NCBI GenBank assembly: GCA_028551475.1
Contig: CM052356.1
Coordinates: forward strand, 72,001 to 136,000
Source of the DNA: Casuarina equisetifolia
Taxonomy: Eukaryota; Streptophyta; Magnoliopsida; Fagales; Casuarinaceae
Direction: 5' to 3'
Length of the DNA: 64,000 bases
The translations under genes were made by a program, and so were the position numbers. This document shows, in pieces, positions 20,955-33,149 of the stretch; position 1 is the first letter of the stretch; each line of letters begins with the position of its first letter. The notes under the pieces are model-generated. The model did not search any database and had not been told where the DNA came from. It was given only the letters and a program-made list of their open reading frames with translations.

Positions 20955-23900
20955 CAAACTAGTGGTTGGTAGATGTCAAGAATGATAAGCTTGCTTAATA
21001 GATATACATGTTGCCTATGACATTGAGGTTCAATGAAAATATTTATAGGTTGTTCTATGGCCTTTATCCATTTTGTCTTGATCATATATTCCTAAATTTC
21101 ATCCCTTGTAAAATGACAATTGACTTTAATAAGCTGTATTTTTTTATTAAAAAATTTAATTGGCTATGAGCTTAAGAGTAGTATCATTATTGCATAATAA
21201 AATGGTGGATCCTTTCACCCAATTTCTGAGGTCTTAAAGTAAACCTTGTATCCAAACCATTTCATAGATTGTTTTCACCATAGCTTGATATTTTGATTAT
21301 GTTGATGACAATGAGACATTTGATTGTTTCTTTATCTTTAATGATAATAAAGAACTTCTTAACTTAATATAGAACCTTGAAATAGATAATTTCCTCATTG
21401 CAATCTCTAGCTAAAAGAATTTCCAAACCTAGACATCCTTTCAAGTACTTTGCCACCTTCAAAGTAACATCCATATATGACTATTTTAGATTATACATGA
21501 ATTGGCTAAGCATTTGCATGACGTAAAATATGTTAGGTCTAGTCATGGTGAGATAAATGAGTTTATTAACTAATCTCTAACAACTTAATTGGTCTTTAAG
21601 CAAAAGATCCTTTTCCAAGGGCAACACTATGACATCATAAGCTACCATCTTCAACTTCACGTTATGCTTAATTAGAATGATAGTTGACTTGCATATAGAT
21701 AAACCAACTTTGGAGATAATTTCAAAAATAGAATTGTGCTAATGGAGGCAAATACCCTTTTTTAAATGAGCAATCTCAATCCTTAACAAATACTTGGGTG
21801 GACCTAAGTCATTGATACAAAAAATGGAATGCAAATATTTATTGAAGTCTATAAAGGCATGTATATCATTCCCCATAATGAGAATATCATCTATATATAT
21901 AGATGATATTCTCATTATGGGGAATGATATACATATATTAACAAATAAATGACAAAAATACCTTGTCACCAAATGAATAGAGCATAATCATGCTAAGATT
22001 ATTTAAATCATGCCATAGTATATGCCATGGTGAATTTCACATATAATTATTTAGATGCCTGCTTGAGTTCATGGAAGGATTTATGAAGATAACAAATTAT
22101 AGGCTCCATTTGCTTACATAAACATAAAGGAAAATCTATATGTATTTTCTTCTCCAAGTCACCATGGAGAAAGATATTATGAATGTCTATTTAATGAAAG
22201 GGTCAATCTTTAGATGCAACAATTGTGATGAAATAACATATGGTAATTTCCTTAACCATAAAGGGAAAAGGTCTCTTGACAATCAAAATCCTCTTTTGGA
22301 TACAACCTTTAACAACTAACCAAGACTTGTAACATTCAACTAACCATTTATCTTATATTTAATTTTTTAGACCCATTTACAATTGATGGGAAGATTAAAG
22401 AATAAGATCTCATGTGTGATTATCCATGAGAGCTTAAAGCTTAGCCTCCATAACTTGGTGCCAACAAGCATTCTTAATAGCCTTATGATAAAAAGTGGGT
22501 TCTTGATCCTTATGTATATTGCTTATACATCACAAATGCTTTAGTGTAGTCTAGCAAAACTAGCATAATAGGAAAATGAATAGTGAATACTTAAAGAGCT
22601 AAGGCTTGAACGAATGTAATCTTGAGTCTAGGTAGGAAGCCACATGGTATAGTCGAAGCAATGAGGAGCTCAAGAGGATGAAATGTTAAGGTGACAAAAG
22701 GGATATAGCTTGAAGAAAGAGGCTCAACGAGCAATAAAGGTTGAGGCATTGGTGGAGAATCCTCATCATGTAGGAAAGGCTGAGTTATTGGTGGAGAATT
22801 TGGTAGTGAGGAAGAAACGAACTAATTTTGAAAAAAAAAATTATCTTCATGAAAAACAACATCTTGACTAATAAAAAACATCAAGTAGTCAAATTATAAA
22901 CCTAATGGCCCTTTTGTAATGGTGGACTATGAAAACACAATATAAGGCATAAAGACCTAACTCATCCAGAGGACCCATTGTTGTGACATAACAAAGACAT
23001 TTGAAGGTGCAAAGGTGATGGATATTTAGGCATTTATCGAAGAGCAACTTAGAAGGATTTTATCCAGCCAAAATCCTATTTGACATCTAATTCATCAAGT
23101 AGGTGCAATGAACACACAATCACCCCAAAAAGACTTAAGAATGAAAGCTTGATACTTGAGAGCACAAGTAACCTCAAGAAGATAATGACGTTTATGTTTT
23201 GCAACCCTGCTTTGTTGTGGAGTATAGGTACAAGAACTTTCATAAAGGATATCATGGTTAATTAAAAAATTGAAACATTCATGATTGAAGAAATTATAAG
23301 CATTGTCCAATCTAACACACTGAATAATGAAGTGGAATCAAGTCTAGACTAAGGCTAGAAAGCGTTTAAGTTGTGATAGGATTTGAGACTTATACTGCAT
23401 AAGAAAAACCTAGGTGCCATGTGAATAATCATTTACAATGATGAGAAAATATCAAGAACCATCATGATGAGGCATTTTGTAGGATCCCTATATGTGAATT
23501 TGGATGAAAGAGAAAATAAAAGTGGCATGTGAAGTGCTTGAAGGAAAAACAAAACAAGTTTGTTTAGCTAAAGGGCATATAATACATTTGGGATAAGAAA
23601 AAGATGCATTGTGGCCTAAACATTGATAAAAAAATATATTATTACTATTATTAATTTGGTCATTAAAAAAGATCTCTTTATTGAAGGGATTGCAAGAAAA
23701 ATTAAAATGACACATAAAATAAAGCCCTTGGTGTACATTACCCATGTTCATCAATTTACTAGTTAAACAGACCTAAAAGAATCGGTCATCAAAATTCAAA
23801 ATGGCATAACAATCTTTGTTAAAACAAATTTTGGAGACTAAAATAATATTGAATTGAAAAGTAAGGACGAACATGACATTTTTTAAGGAAATTTGAGAAC

Positions 23901-24065
23901 TCAATTTGATAGTGCCAATTTTAGTAACAAATGTGATAGTTCCACTAGAAAGATGGACTAAAATGGACGGGAGTAATGAAGGATTTATGTGAGAAAAAAC
24001 AAATCATTGCATATAATATGATTACTAGTTTTTGAATCAATAATCCAAGCTTTAGTAGCAATAAA
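20955..24065 (-). pseudogene. Copia-1 pol relic: protease, integrase, RT, RNase H
   Basis: Read leftward. A degenerate protease with WIIDSKTSNHI (active-site DSG changed to DSK) is near 24060-23990. The GAG-pre-integrase zinc region (CLGHNASFS…CPLAKQT) is at 23754-23488. The integrase core is at 23310-23095 (FFNHECFNFLINH, YTPQQ). The RT catalytic motif YIDDIL is at 21739-21972 with NDLGPPKYLL. The RNase H end is near 21000. The RT contains a 76-bp palindrome. Many stops and frameshifts make it non-functional. Confidence 0.82.
21859..21934. repeat. Perfect 76-bp palindrome
   Basis: 38 bp from 21859 are followed, with no spacer, by their exact reverse complement to 21934. The symmetry breaks at both outer neighbours (21858 and 21935). 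The left arm is the normal Copia RT sequence encoding the YIDDIL region. The right arm is its inverted copy and replaces the expected upstream RT residues. Confidence 0.97.
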
Positions 24066-24229
24066 GTTGAGGCAATAAGAAATACTTGCAAAGCTAGTGG
24101 ACTTATTAGCTTGATGAGGCAAACTTAGCTAGGTGATGGATTACATTTATTGCTCATTGATAGGTTGAGACCCTTTTTCATCCTGCTTTAGAAAGACTTG
24201 ATTAAAGGAAAAATCCTTATTTTTGTTAT

Positions 24230-25250
24230 CTACATTGGCAAGTTTCCCATGTAACTTTCAACATGTATCTTTGATGTGAAATTGACACTTACAATAATCA
24301 CAAAAAATACCTTTGGGTTATTTTTCTTGAAATTTCTCCTATTTTACTAAGATGACTACATGAAGGTTCTAAAGCCACTGGATTGGTTGAAAATAAACAT
24401 TGACATGGCTTAATATTAATTGTGCAATGTAGGTGTAGGTAGAGATAAAAGTTGAACATTAGATCTAGGACTAGGATGAGGTCCATCCAATGAAAGAATA
24501 AAAGGCAACATGTTAGAGGTAGCTTCAACATGCAAGAGCCTTAAAGGAGAGCTTGACTTGTGTGCAACTACATGCACCAATAGTGCTTATTATGCTAAAG
24601 TGGCTTGAGCAGTGAACAAAACTATTTCATTAACTATGATATATTCCAAGGAGGTGAATGGCTAATTTTTATCCTACATCACCAGGTGGTAAAGATACCG
24701 AAGCATCGAAAAAGGATCCAAAGCTAGCTTTATGATTGAGATCGATCCTTGATCAATCTATATTACTTAAGCATGGCCTTTAGTCCCTCAAGTTATTCTT
24801 CTGCCATATCTAGCTCATTCCACAAAGTGGATAGGCAATTGAAATAGACGGCAATCGTAAGGTTACCTTGTTTCAATTTGCTTAAAGATTGAGCAAGCAA
24901 AAAAAGCTTCACTTGGTCCAATTTACCAAACACCTAGGCGATATTCAACCATAGCCAATGAGCATCTCCAAAAATCTAGCATAGTTAAATGACAGGATAT
25001 TGGCATTGATAATATAATAAAGGACATGATTTTGATTAAAATATGGAGATTTTGCCAAAAACTCATTACATTGTTATTGACCTTAATCCTTGGCTGGGCC
25101 AATGTAAAAAGACAAAGGTAACTTTAGATTCTTAACAAAACTTAGTGTCCTAGATGATTTTAAACAAATTGATGTGATTATGATTATTTTGGAACCTTAG
25201 ACAAATAAGTTTAATATCCTTTTTCAAATTATTACTAATTCTACATGACA
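24230..25250 (-). pseudogene. Copia-1 gag relic
   Basis: Degenerate frames on the minus strand show a gag block resembling LSKLKQGNLTIAVYFNCLS followed by LWDEL near 24900-24810, and a zinc-knuckle-like CQFHIKDTC near 24300-24250. Several stops and frame changes are present. Confidence 0.65.
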
Positions 25251-25735
25251 ATGATGCTTTCTTTTGTCATGATCCATCAATAGGTAAGATCATGACTCAA
25301 TAAAACTTCTTAATAGAAAAATAAAAATAAGATAAAAAATTTTATAAGATACAAATAAGATAAAGATTTTAAAGATATAAGATAAGTATTCTAAAAGATG
25401 TAAGATAAAATAAGAATTTTAGAAGATACAAAATAGCATAAAGGTTTTAAAAGAGCAAAGAGGTGGTACAAAGTTCCTATAAAAAGAAAATGTGAGTTAA
25501 AATGAAACTACAATAGTAAAAAAGAATTTCAATATATTTATTAGTTTGATTTGGAGTAGCGCCATCCTTAAGAAGCATATATAGTGCTATTAGCTTCAAC
25601 TTTCAATTGGTTTATTAAATTGGGTAATATTTTTAGCAATACCTTTAAAACCTAATTTTTTTAAGATAAAGTCAATTCTACCAAATCCTTTTCCAAAATA
25701 TTAAGATCATTACACCTTTGTCAAGGTAAACCAAA
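25000..25735 (-). repeat. Copia segment repeated at 33150-33897
   Basis: About 735 bp covering the start of gag and the adjoining leader recur at 33150-33897 in the same orientation. Both copies end sharply at 'ttacacc.ttgtca', and the right flanks are unrelated. This could be an LTR-plus-leader of a second family or a common leader of Copia-1 relatives; the data do not separate these. Confidence 0.7.
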
Positions 25736-26445
25736 TAGGGATTGGCACTTGAACTCAATTGGCCCAAGTTGGGTGCTTGACCTATAAGATACCAAACTAG
25801 GCCAATCACTAAGTGAGGAATGAGAAAAAGCTAGGTCAAGCCTATTGAAAGGCATTGAACAAAAACATATTGGTTATAGCCCAATGAAACAAGGCTTATG
25901 GTATCTAAAATAGGTTGGACTAAACTAGGATAAGTAGGAGCAATGGGGCTTTAAACATAAGGCTAGAAAATGGACTAATTTTGATAAAGAAGCAAAAAAA
26001 TAGGCTTGGCCTAGAAAGAGCTAGGACTAGGTTAGGTTGGTCCGAGGTGAGTCAAGTTGGATTGCCCCTAAACTGGTGGATCCAGACAAAGTTGCTGCAA
26101 AATAAGAGCCATAAGGGTATAATTGGGCACTACAAAATATTACACAAAGTCTATGATGTAGGGTGAGTTGGATGCATTCTCCACAATAGAAGTATCCAAA
26201 TTAAACGGCTTGTTGGAAGGAGAACCCCTAACAAGTAGCCTAATAAAGGTAAAGAAGGTAAGGAGTTTTTTGGTTTAATGTTTGGAAAGAAAAGGAAATA
26301 ATTTCCACACCAAATCGTTAATGTTGTTTTCTAGGTCCTCAAAATATGAGAATGAGAACAACAATAAAAGCAAACAAGATTGGAAAGTAAAAAAAGAAGA
26401 GTAAAAGCTAGACTAATAAGAAAACTATGGCTCTCTAATACTATT

Positions 26446-26701
26446 ATAGGAACAAGAGAGAGTTTCTAGGAAACTATAAAATCATCTTGTTTAATCTTAA
26501 ATGATTACAAGGTGTCTTACTTCTAATACAAGGACTTAACTATAAAAGAAATAATTACAACATAATGAAATAATACTTTCTTATACAAGTTGACCTAATT
26601 TTCCAAACATAGAATACTATAATTATCCTAACATGGAAGTAATCATTACAATATTAAAAGAATATCAATCATGCAATACTAAGGTAATTGTATCTCCAAT
26701 A
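26446..26701 (-). repeat. Copia-1 5' LTR
   Basis: About 256 bp matching the two halves at 14608-14746 and 20803-20946. The right edge is fixed by the GAAAA duplication. The left edge is estimated from the adjacent degenerate primer site. Confidence 0.78.
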
Positions 26702-26875
26702 GAAAACATAACAACCCTTTTACTGAACCATTGACAACATTTCATTTCATAAGTTTTCTACTTCCTATTAACCCTTTCAAGTTTAGCTTTGATATGGGTG
26801 TAAAGATATTTAGGATGAATGCAATCTAAAGCAAGCATTAATTTGTTCCTAGATCACTTTTGTTTGGATAACATT
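26702..26875. other. Spacer between two Copia elements; possible end of the CDC7 3' duplication
   Basis: The segment 'acatttcatttcataagttttct' region (26734-26770) resembles 10607-10630 downstream of the CDC7-like gene, as expected if Copia-1 split the second copy. No gene is present. Confidence 0.45.
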
Positions 26876-27572
26876 TTAGTTAAGATAAAATTTTCTACAA
26901 TATATTGTATCAATTCTTATAAAACTAAAAAATATGAAGAACAATATGAAAAAATTAATTTCTATTTCTTGGATGAATTTTGAGTACACTTCAATTATTT
27001 TTTTATAGTGGTTGGAAAACAAGTGTAAATCATTTCTTAATGATGATGATTAATACAAAATTGATTATGAAAACTGAAGCCATTAAGAACCTTAAGACCT
27101 TTTAGATTTTAAGCAAAAAATTTCATCAATAGAGTTAGGAGACATCTTTATTTTCCCACCGGGGGTACTCCTCTTTTTTAAACAAAGGGCACTTATGGTT
27201 TTGTTAATGCTTGAAACAATTTTGTCTTCTCCATATTACTATAAATAAATAGATCATTTTCTTATAATTTAAACACCTTTTATCTTACCTTTAATCACTT
27301 TGTATAACTGTCAAATGAAGGAGACAAAGATTTGATCTTGCATGGGCGTGAAGAAGAAGATGACGAGCATAAGATGCATGCACACATCTTCATGTTATCC
27401 ATAGGTTACCTTGGTAGAATGGCGCATGTGTTACACATGCTTGCTTTAACTTCAAAAGTTGCTGCTTCTGCTTCAGATGTGGCTAATGTGTTGATTTTCA
27501 GTTTTTGTTTTATTTCTATTTTTGGTTCAGACATGGCTGGAAGGATTATTGGTTCTGTTTCTGTTTCTAACA
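26876..27572 (-). repeat. Copia-2 3' LTR
   Basis: Matches 31668-32240 with substitutions and indels. The right edge is set by 'tttctaaca' followed on the other strand by a purine tract. Confidence 0.7.
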
Positions 27573-30500
27573 TCCCTTCACAAGTTGATGTGTAGATCCA
27601 CACCGTCAGCTTGTTTTGAAGTAGTTAAAATCAAGTAGATAATCGGCCTTTTGTAAATATAACAGTTGTTTGATCAACAAAAGAAATGAAATGTATAAAA
27701 AGTTTCTTTGTTTTGATTCTTGCATGAATAAAGTGAAAACCAACCTTAACATATTTGGTTCTTGCATGGAAATAGAATTAGTAGTTAGAAAAAGTACTGA
27801 TAAATTATCACACTAAAGCTTGGGAGGATTAGATTTTTTTACATAAAGATCTTATAATGGAGCTTCTATCTAAATAAGTTTTGTAGTAGTATTAACAAGA
27901 CATTTTAGCTCAGTAGCTATACTAGAGCAACCAACAATCTTTTTTTTTTTCTAGAACTCCAAGAAATTATATTTGTTATAAGAAAAATACAAATCCTTTG
28001 GTTGATTTATGATCATCATGATCATCAACCCATCCAACATTAGAATATGCATAAAGATTATTAGTTGATATTTTGTTATTTGAATACCATATCTAGTGGT
28101 GTCAACTAGAAATCATAGAGTACATTCAACAAATTCTTAATGAGTAAAATAGGGACATGCATGTATTGACATGTAATGTTAATAACATATAAAATATCAG
28201 GATGTGTAAGTGTCAAATATTGAAAAGATCCAACAATACTACAGTAGTGTGTGAGATCTGAGTATGGTTCTCTATCATTTATAGATGATGGATGATTTGT
28301 TGTGCATGGTGTAAAAACCCATTAGGCTTTATTCATTTTAGCTTAAAAAATTATTTCATGAGCAAATTTTGCTTGATGAAGAAAAAGACTATTTGTATAA
28401 TATTTAGCTTCAAATCCCAAAAAATAATGTAAGTTACCTAAGTCTTTAATATCAAATTCAGTACTAAGTTGTTCAAGGATTTTTTACAATGGTGTTGTAG
28501 GACTTCTTGTAAAAATAATATCATCAACATACATAAGAAGAACCATATCGTATGTTTTTGTATGTAATATAAATAATGAAGAGTTTGCTTGGGAAATTTT
28601 GAACCTAATATGTTGAAGAAATTGACTAAGGTGATGATTCCATGCTTATGGAGCCTATTTTAATCCATACAAGGACCATGTTAATTGACAAAAGTTTTTT
28701 GGTTTAGTAGAGTCAACAAACCTTTGTGGTTAAGTCATATATGCTTCTTCATCTAGTATGTCATGTAAGAAGACAATTTGGACATTAAGTTGTTTGATGT
28801 TCGACCCTCGAGTATATGTCAAAGCAATTATAATTCTTACTATAACTAGCTTAACAACAAGATTGAATGTATCATGATAATTAATACTAGGTTGTTAATG
28901 AAATCCTTTAGCAACAAGTCTTGCTTTATATCATTCTAGGGTTCCATTATATTTTTGCTTAACTTTATATACTCATTTACATCTTATAGGAATAATATTT
29001 TAAGGTAAAAGGACATGCTCCCATGTGTGACTTTTTAACAATGCATTATATTCTTAAACCATAATAAAATGTCAATTTGGATCTTTTGATGTTTCTGTAT
29101 AGTTTTTAGTTTCAATAAAATGATGTACAAAAGTTGTTCGAGCATATGTATGATCACGCAATAAAATGCGTTTGAATATTTTGCCTCATTTTAATCTTGT
29201 AACCATTGAATGGTTCTTAATGGAGGATTGCTGGAGCATGTCATGGTCTACACTTGTTATTTTGTTCTTTGCAATAGTATTTGAATAATTTCAATAGAGA
29301 GATGTGGTATTATTGGATCGGTAACAAATTTTGGTGTATTTACTTGTTGTTGAAAAAGAAATACATTTTCATTGAATATTGCATCTATAACAATGTAAAC
29401 TATTTTTGTTTCTAAACAAAGACAGCGATAGCCTTTATATCCTATAAGAAAAAATAAGATTTTAAGCAAATAATTAGTTTATGTTGAGCATAAGGTCTCA
29501 AACAAGGAAGTACTAAACAGCTTAGAATCTGTAAATGGGATATACTAGGTTATTGATTAAACAATTTTTCCTATGGAGTTTTATTGTCTATCATTGAGCT
29601 TGGTAGATGATTAATAATATGTGTTGCACTTTCAAAGACAAAATCTCAATATTGAAGTGGTATATGTGTATGATTCATCATTGATAATCTTGATTTAGTG
29701 ATATGTCTATGTTTTCTTTCAACAGTCCCATTTTGAAATGGTGCATATGGACTTGATATGCTTTGACAAATACCTTTATTGGATAAAAGAGTTTTAATAT
29801 CTTTAGAAGTAAATTTTGTGGCTCCATCACATTAAATGGGTTTTATTGTAGTTTGAAGTTGATTTTCAATGAATGTTTGAAAATTCTTGAATATTTGAAG
29901 AAAATTATCTTTAGTTTTCATGGAATAGAGCCATGTAACTATGGAATAGTTATTAACAAAACAAATAAAATATTTATTTCCTTGAGAAGATGAATTGGTG
30001 CAAGGCCATATATATCAAAATGGACTAAGCCCAAAAAAGTGTTGGAAATATTATGTTTAGATAAATGTGATTGTTGTTGACTTTTATTGATGCTACAAAT
30101 AGTATATGATGATGAAAGATTTCCAGTAAATTGAATATTCATTATTTTTAGCAATCTTATTACATTTGCATAATTAAGATGGTCTAGTCTATAATGTCAA
30201 GCTAATACATTTATTGTAGAAATATGAAAAGTCTTCAGTGATTGTTGAAGAGTACTCAAGTTGATGCAATAAAGTCTATTATTAGCTAGTCCTTGTAGTA
30301 GGATTCATCCTGTTGTTAAATTTGTACACAACAAAAATTGAGAAAAAATGAGACAACGCATTATTATCTTCGGTAAACTTTGAAACAAATAACAAACGTT
30401 TTGTTATATTAAGCATAATAAGTATGTCAAAAACATTGATATTAGTAGCGGTCAATAAATTATCTTTATGGGTTATTAGAAGTGTCATTCCATCCCTTAC

Positions 30501-30610
30501 AATAACTGCTTGATTCCCATCATAATTGAGTAGTTGAGTAATATCATAAGCATCTAGCTAGATATGATATATGGCACCAAAATCAAGGAACTAGTCAATT
30601 TCAATAGAGG
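27573..30610 (-). pseudogene. Copia-2 pol relic: protease, integrase, RT, RNase H
   Basis: Read leftward. Protease FLDFGAIYHI is near 30600-30550. The integrase start (LVHFDIYGLAP) is near 30050. The integrase C-terminal GYKGYRCL block is at 29469-29257 with FNENVF. The RT catalytic MYVDDI is near 28535-28500 followed by an IKDLG-like block. The RNase H end CEGML lies next to the LTR at about 27585. Stops and frameshifts occur throughout. Confidence 0.78.
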
Positions 30611-30639
30611 CTAGATGTGTTTGTTGTTGAGCCTTCTTA

Positions 30640-31605
30640 GTAGTATTGGCCTGAATATTCTAAAGGCCTTGAAACTTATTATTAGGCCCAGAATTGGAAG
30701 GAACATACCTATAACGACATTGAGGCATAAGATGTCCTAGTTTTCGATAAATTTGACAAAGAACATTACATCAAGGTTTGTTACTATAACAAAGAATAAA
30801 GGTATGTCCTAGATTAGAGATATTAATTAAACGCTCTCTTGGATTGGCAAAAGATTGGGAAAAATGTTGATTAGTAAGGATGGTAGCCGGACTAGTGGCC
30901 AAAACAATTGTAGTTTGTGAGCCTTGTGTAACCATTTCAATGTGAGCTTCCTAGGTAAGGAGTAACCCATATAGATCTTAGCGAGGAAAAGATAAAGTTC
31001 ATGTATGAACAACAACTGTAGTGGCAACAAGTGCATAAGGGGTGACAAGACCTAACAAAGCATGAGTTAAATTCCCATTTTCTAAGATAATTTCACCTAT
31101 AAAGGAAAGTTAATCAGCAATAGCATCTACTTCTTAAAGAAACTCAATTATCGTTCAATGCCTTTTGGTTGCCATTTGAAGTTAAGCAAAGAGCATAAAC
31201 TCCTACAGAACTGTGAGCCATGAATTCATATTATAAGGCATGCTATATCTTTGCAGAGGTTTTGCACTACCTAGCACTAGCCATAATAGTGTCACTACAA
31301 GTGCAAAAAATCCAACCACGAGTAGTACAATCCCTAATTATCCAATCTTGATAAGTTGGATTTGAACCATGAGTGATATTGCCTTGTTCATCAATTTTGG
31401 TAATAAACTCTTCAAGACAAGGAAAATAGCCATCAACAACACCACATAATCTATTTGCTTGAAGGAAAGGCTTAATTTGAGCTTTCCAAATGAGAAAATT
31501 AGGACCTTTGAGTTGCACACAAATGGCAGGAAAAGGACCTAGATTGGACAGTTGAAGAGCATAAGTAGTAGCATGAATGTGGTTAACATTAGAAGCCATA
31601 TGCAA
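30640..31605 (-). pseudogene. Copia-2 gag relic
   Basis: The frame at 31605-31267 gives a Copia gag N-terminus (MASNVNH… then LKGPNFLIWKAQIKPFLQA). A downstream zinc knuckle (CQIYRKLGHLMPQC) is near 30760-30715 after several stops. The later part is frameshifted. Confidence 0.78.
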
Positions 31606-31667
31606 AACAAAATGGATTGAAAAAAGAAAAAAAAAAGCACTTTTGCCAAAAGGCTAAATTGAAACCA

Positions 31668-32240
31668 AGTTACAATAAAAGTTTCTACAATATATTGTAG
31701 AAATTTTTATAAAAAGAAAAAATATGAAGAACAATACGAAGAAAGTAATTTGTATTTCTTGGATGAATTTTGAGTACACTTCAACTATCTTTTTACAGTG
31801 GCCATAAAACAAACATAAGTCATCTATTAATAATGATGATTAATACAAAATTGATTATGAAAACCAAAGCCATGAAGAATCTTAAGACCTTTTAGATTTT
31901 GAGCAAAAACTTTGATCAATAAAGTTGATGATTCTTTTTCTTTTTCATTGTAATAAAGAGTTCATTTTCTTCTAATTTAAATGCCTCTTATTTTACCTTT
32001 AATCATTTTGTATAATTGTCAAATGAAAGAGACAAAGATATGTCCTCGCACAGGCATGAGGAATAAGATGACATGTGTGAGATGCATGCACATGTCTTCA
32101 TGTTGTCTGTGGGTTGCCTTGGTAAATGGCACATGTGTTACACATGCTTGATTTAACTTTAGATACTGCTTATTTTACTTTAAAAATGGCCAACATGATT
32201 GTTGATTCCATTGTTGGCGGTTCTGTTTTTATTTCTAATA
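31668..32240 (-). repeat. Copia-2 5' LTR
   Basis: Paired with 26876-27572; both edges are estimates. Confidence 0.65.
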
Positions 32241-32303
32241 ATTTCATGCAATTTATAATGTCAAGTGCCACAACATCTTCCACTTTTTCTTATTCAAGGA
32301 AAC

Positions 32304-32657
32304 TGTTAAGTCCCACATCAATACCAAGTGTCAGAAACGACCTGTATATATGGGGGGCTCCACCCACTATTGCCTATGGGTTTTAGTGTGGAATAGGCCT
32401 CTTCAATATGGTATCGGAGTAGGTACCTACCTTGGGCCAGAAATAGTGAGGACCTCTTTAGTCCCACTTGTGAAGAGAATGTCGTCATAGGTTCCACTTT
32501 CGAACACTTGCAAAGAAAATACCGTCGTGTACTAACATGGGGGGGGAGTGTTGAGTCCCACATTGGTACCAAGTGTGGAAAATGACCTGTATATATAAGG
32601 GGGGGCCTCCACCCACTATTGCCTATGGGTTTTAGTGTGGAATGGGCCTCTTCAATA
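32304..32657 (+). mobile_element. TRIM element (miniature LTR retrotransposon), complete
   Basis: 354 bp with terminal direct repeats at 32304-32408 (105 bp) and 32549-32657 (109 bp), both TGTT[A/G]AGTCCCACAT… to CTTCAATA. A primer site (TGGTATCGGAG) begins at 32409 and a G-rich polypurine tract ends at 32548. The target duplication GAAAC is at 32299-32303 and 32658-32662. It has no coding capacity, so it depends on another element's proteins. The LTRs contain a 'gtatatat' TATA-like run. It lies just outside the Copia-2 5' LTR. Confidence 0.93.
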
Positions 32658-33149
32658 GAAACTAATTATGAGGTGCCACATGAAAGGACTAAGTATCAAA
32701 TAATATAGCACATCAAAGTTCAAAATAGAAGGCCTTCACAATACAACTTCATTTGGTGACTAAAAACTCAAACTATAATTATTTAAACTACATGCTGAAG
32801 CAATTTCTTGACTAGGGTGAAGCACATACCATGTAAACTATAATTATTAGCAATAAGGTCTTTCTATCCTTCTCTTCTAAGATGGTTGTTCATGGGATAG
32901 ACCATATATTTTTCTCCCATTACAGGAACATGTTTTATTTCTATTTTTATTTTATGTTTTGAAATGAAAAAAGGAGGAAGAAGGGAAGGTATAGAATCAA
33001 ATTATATATATTCTAACTTGATTGTATAGTTAGGATGTAGAAAGCAACAGCAACATGTCACTTGACAATATTTGGAGCAACATAATCATCTTTGAATAAA
33101 ATTTTTAATTACAATCCTTTATTAGGACAACATAGAATAACATTGGGTG
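32658..33149. other. AT-rich spacer
   Basis: No coding sequence or recognisable element is seen between the TRIM and the Copia fragment. Confidence 0.5.

Larger units (their letters stand above)
14608..26701 (-). mobile_element. Copia LTR retrotransposon (Copia-1), nested host element
   Basis: Minus-strand element with target duplication GAAAA at 14603-14607 and 26702-26706. The left (3') LTR is split by a later insertion into 14608-14746 and 20803-20946. The right (5') LTR is about 26446-26701. A degenerate initiator-tRNA-Met primer site lies at about 26430-26444 and a purine tract at 20947-20954. Gag, protease, integrase, RT and RNase H appear in Copia order (integrase before RT), all broken by stops and frameshifts. 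Of the 12.1 kb, about 6 kb is inserted DNA. The element is dead. Confidence 0.82.
26876..32240 (-). mobile_element. Copia LTR retrotransposon (Copia-2)
   Basis: Minus-strand element. The left (3') LTR is about 26876-27572 and the right (5') LTR about 31668-32240; they share long blocks such as 'gaattttgagtacacttcaa'. A degenerate primer site is at about 31651-31666, and on the minus strand a purine-rich tract precedes TGTTAG at 27572. Gag, protease, integrase, RT and RNase H are recognisable in Copia order but heavily broken. A clean target duplication was not found. The LTRs differ in length by about 120 bp through indels, so this insertion looks old. Confidence 0.8.
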
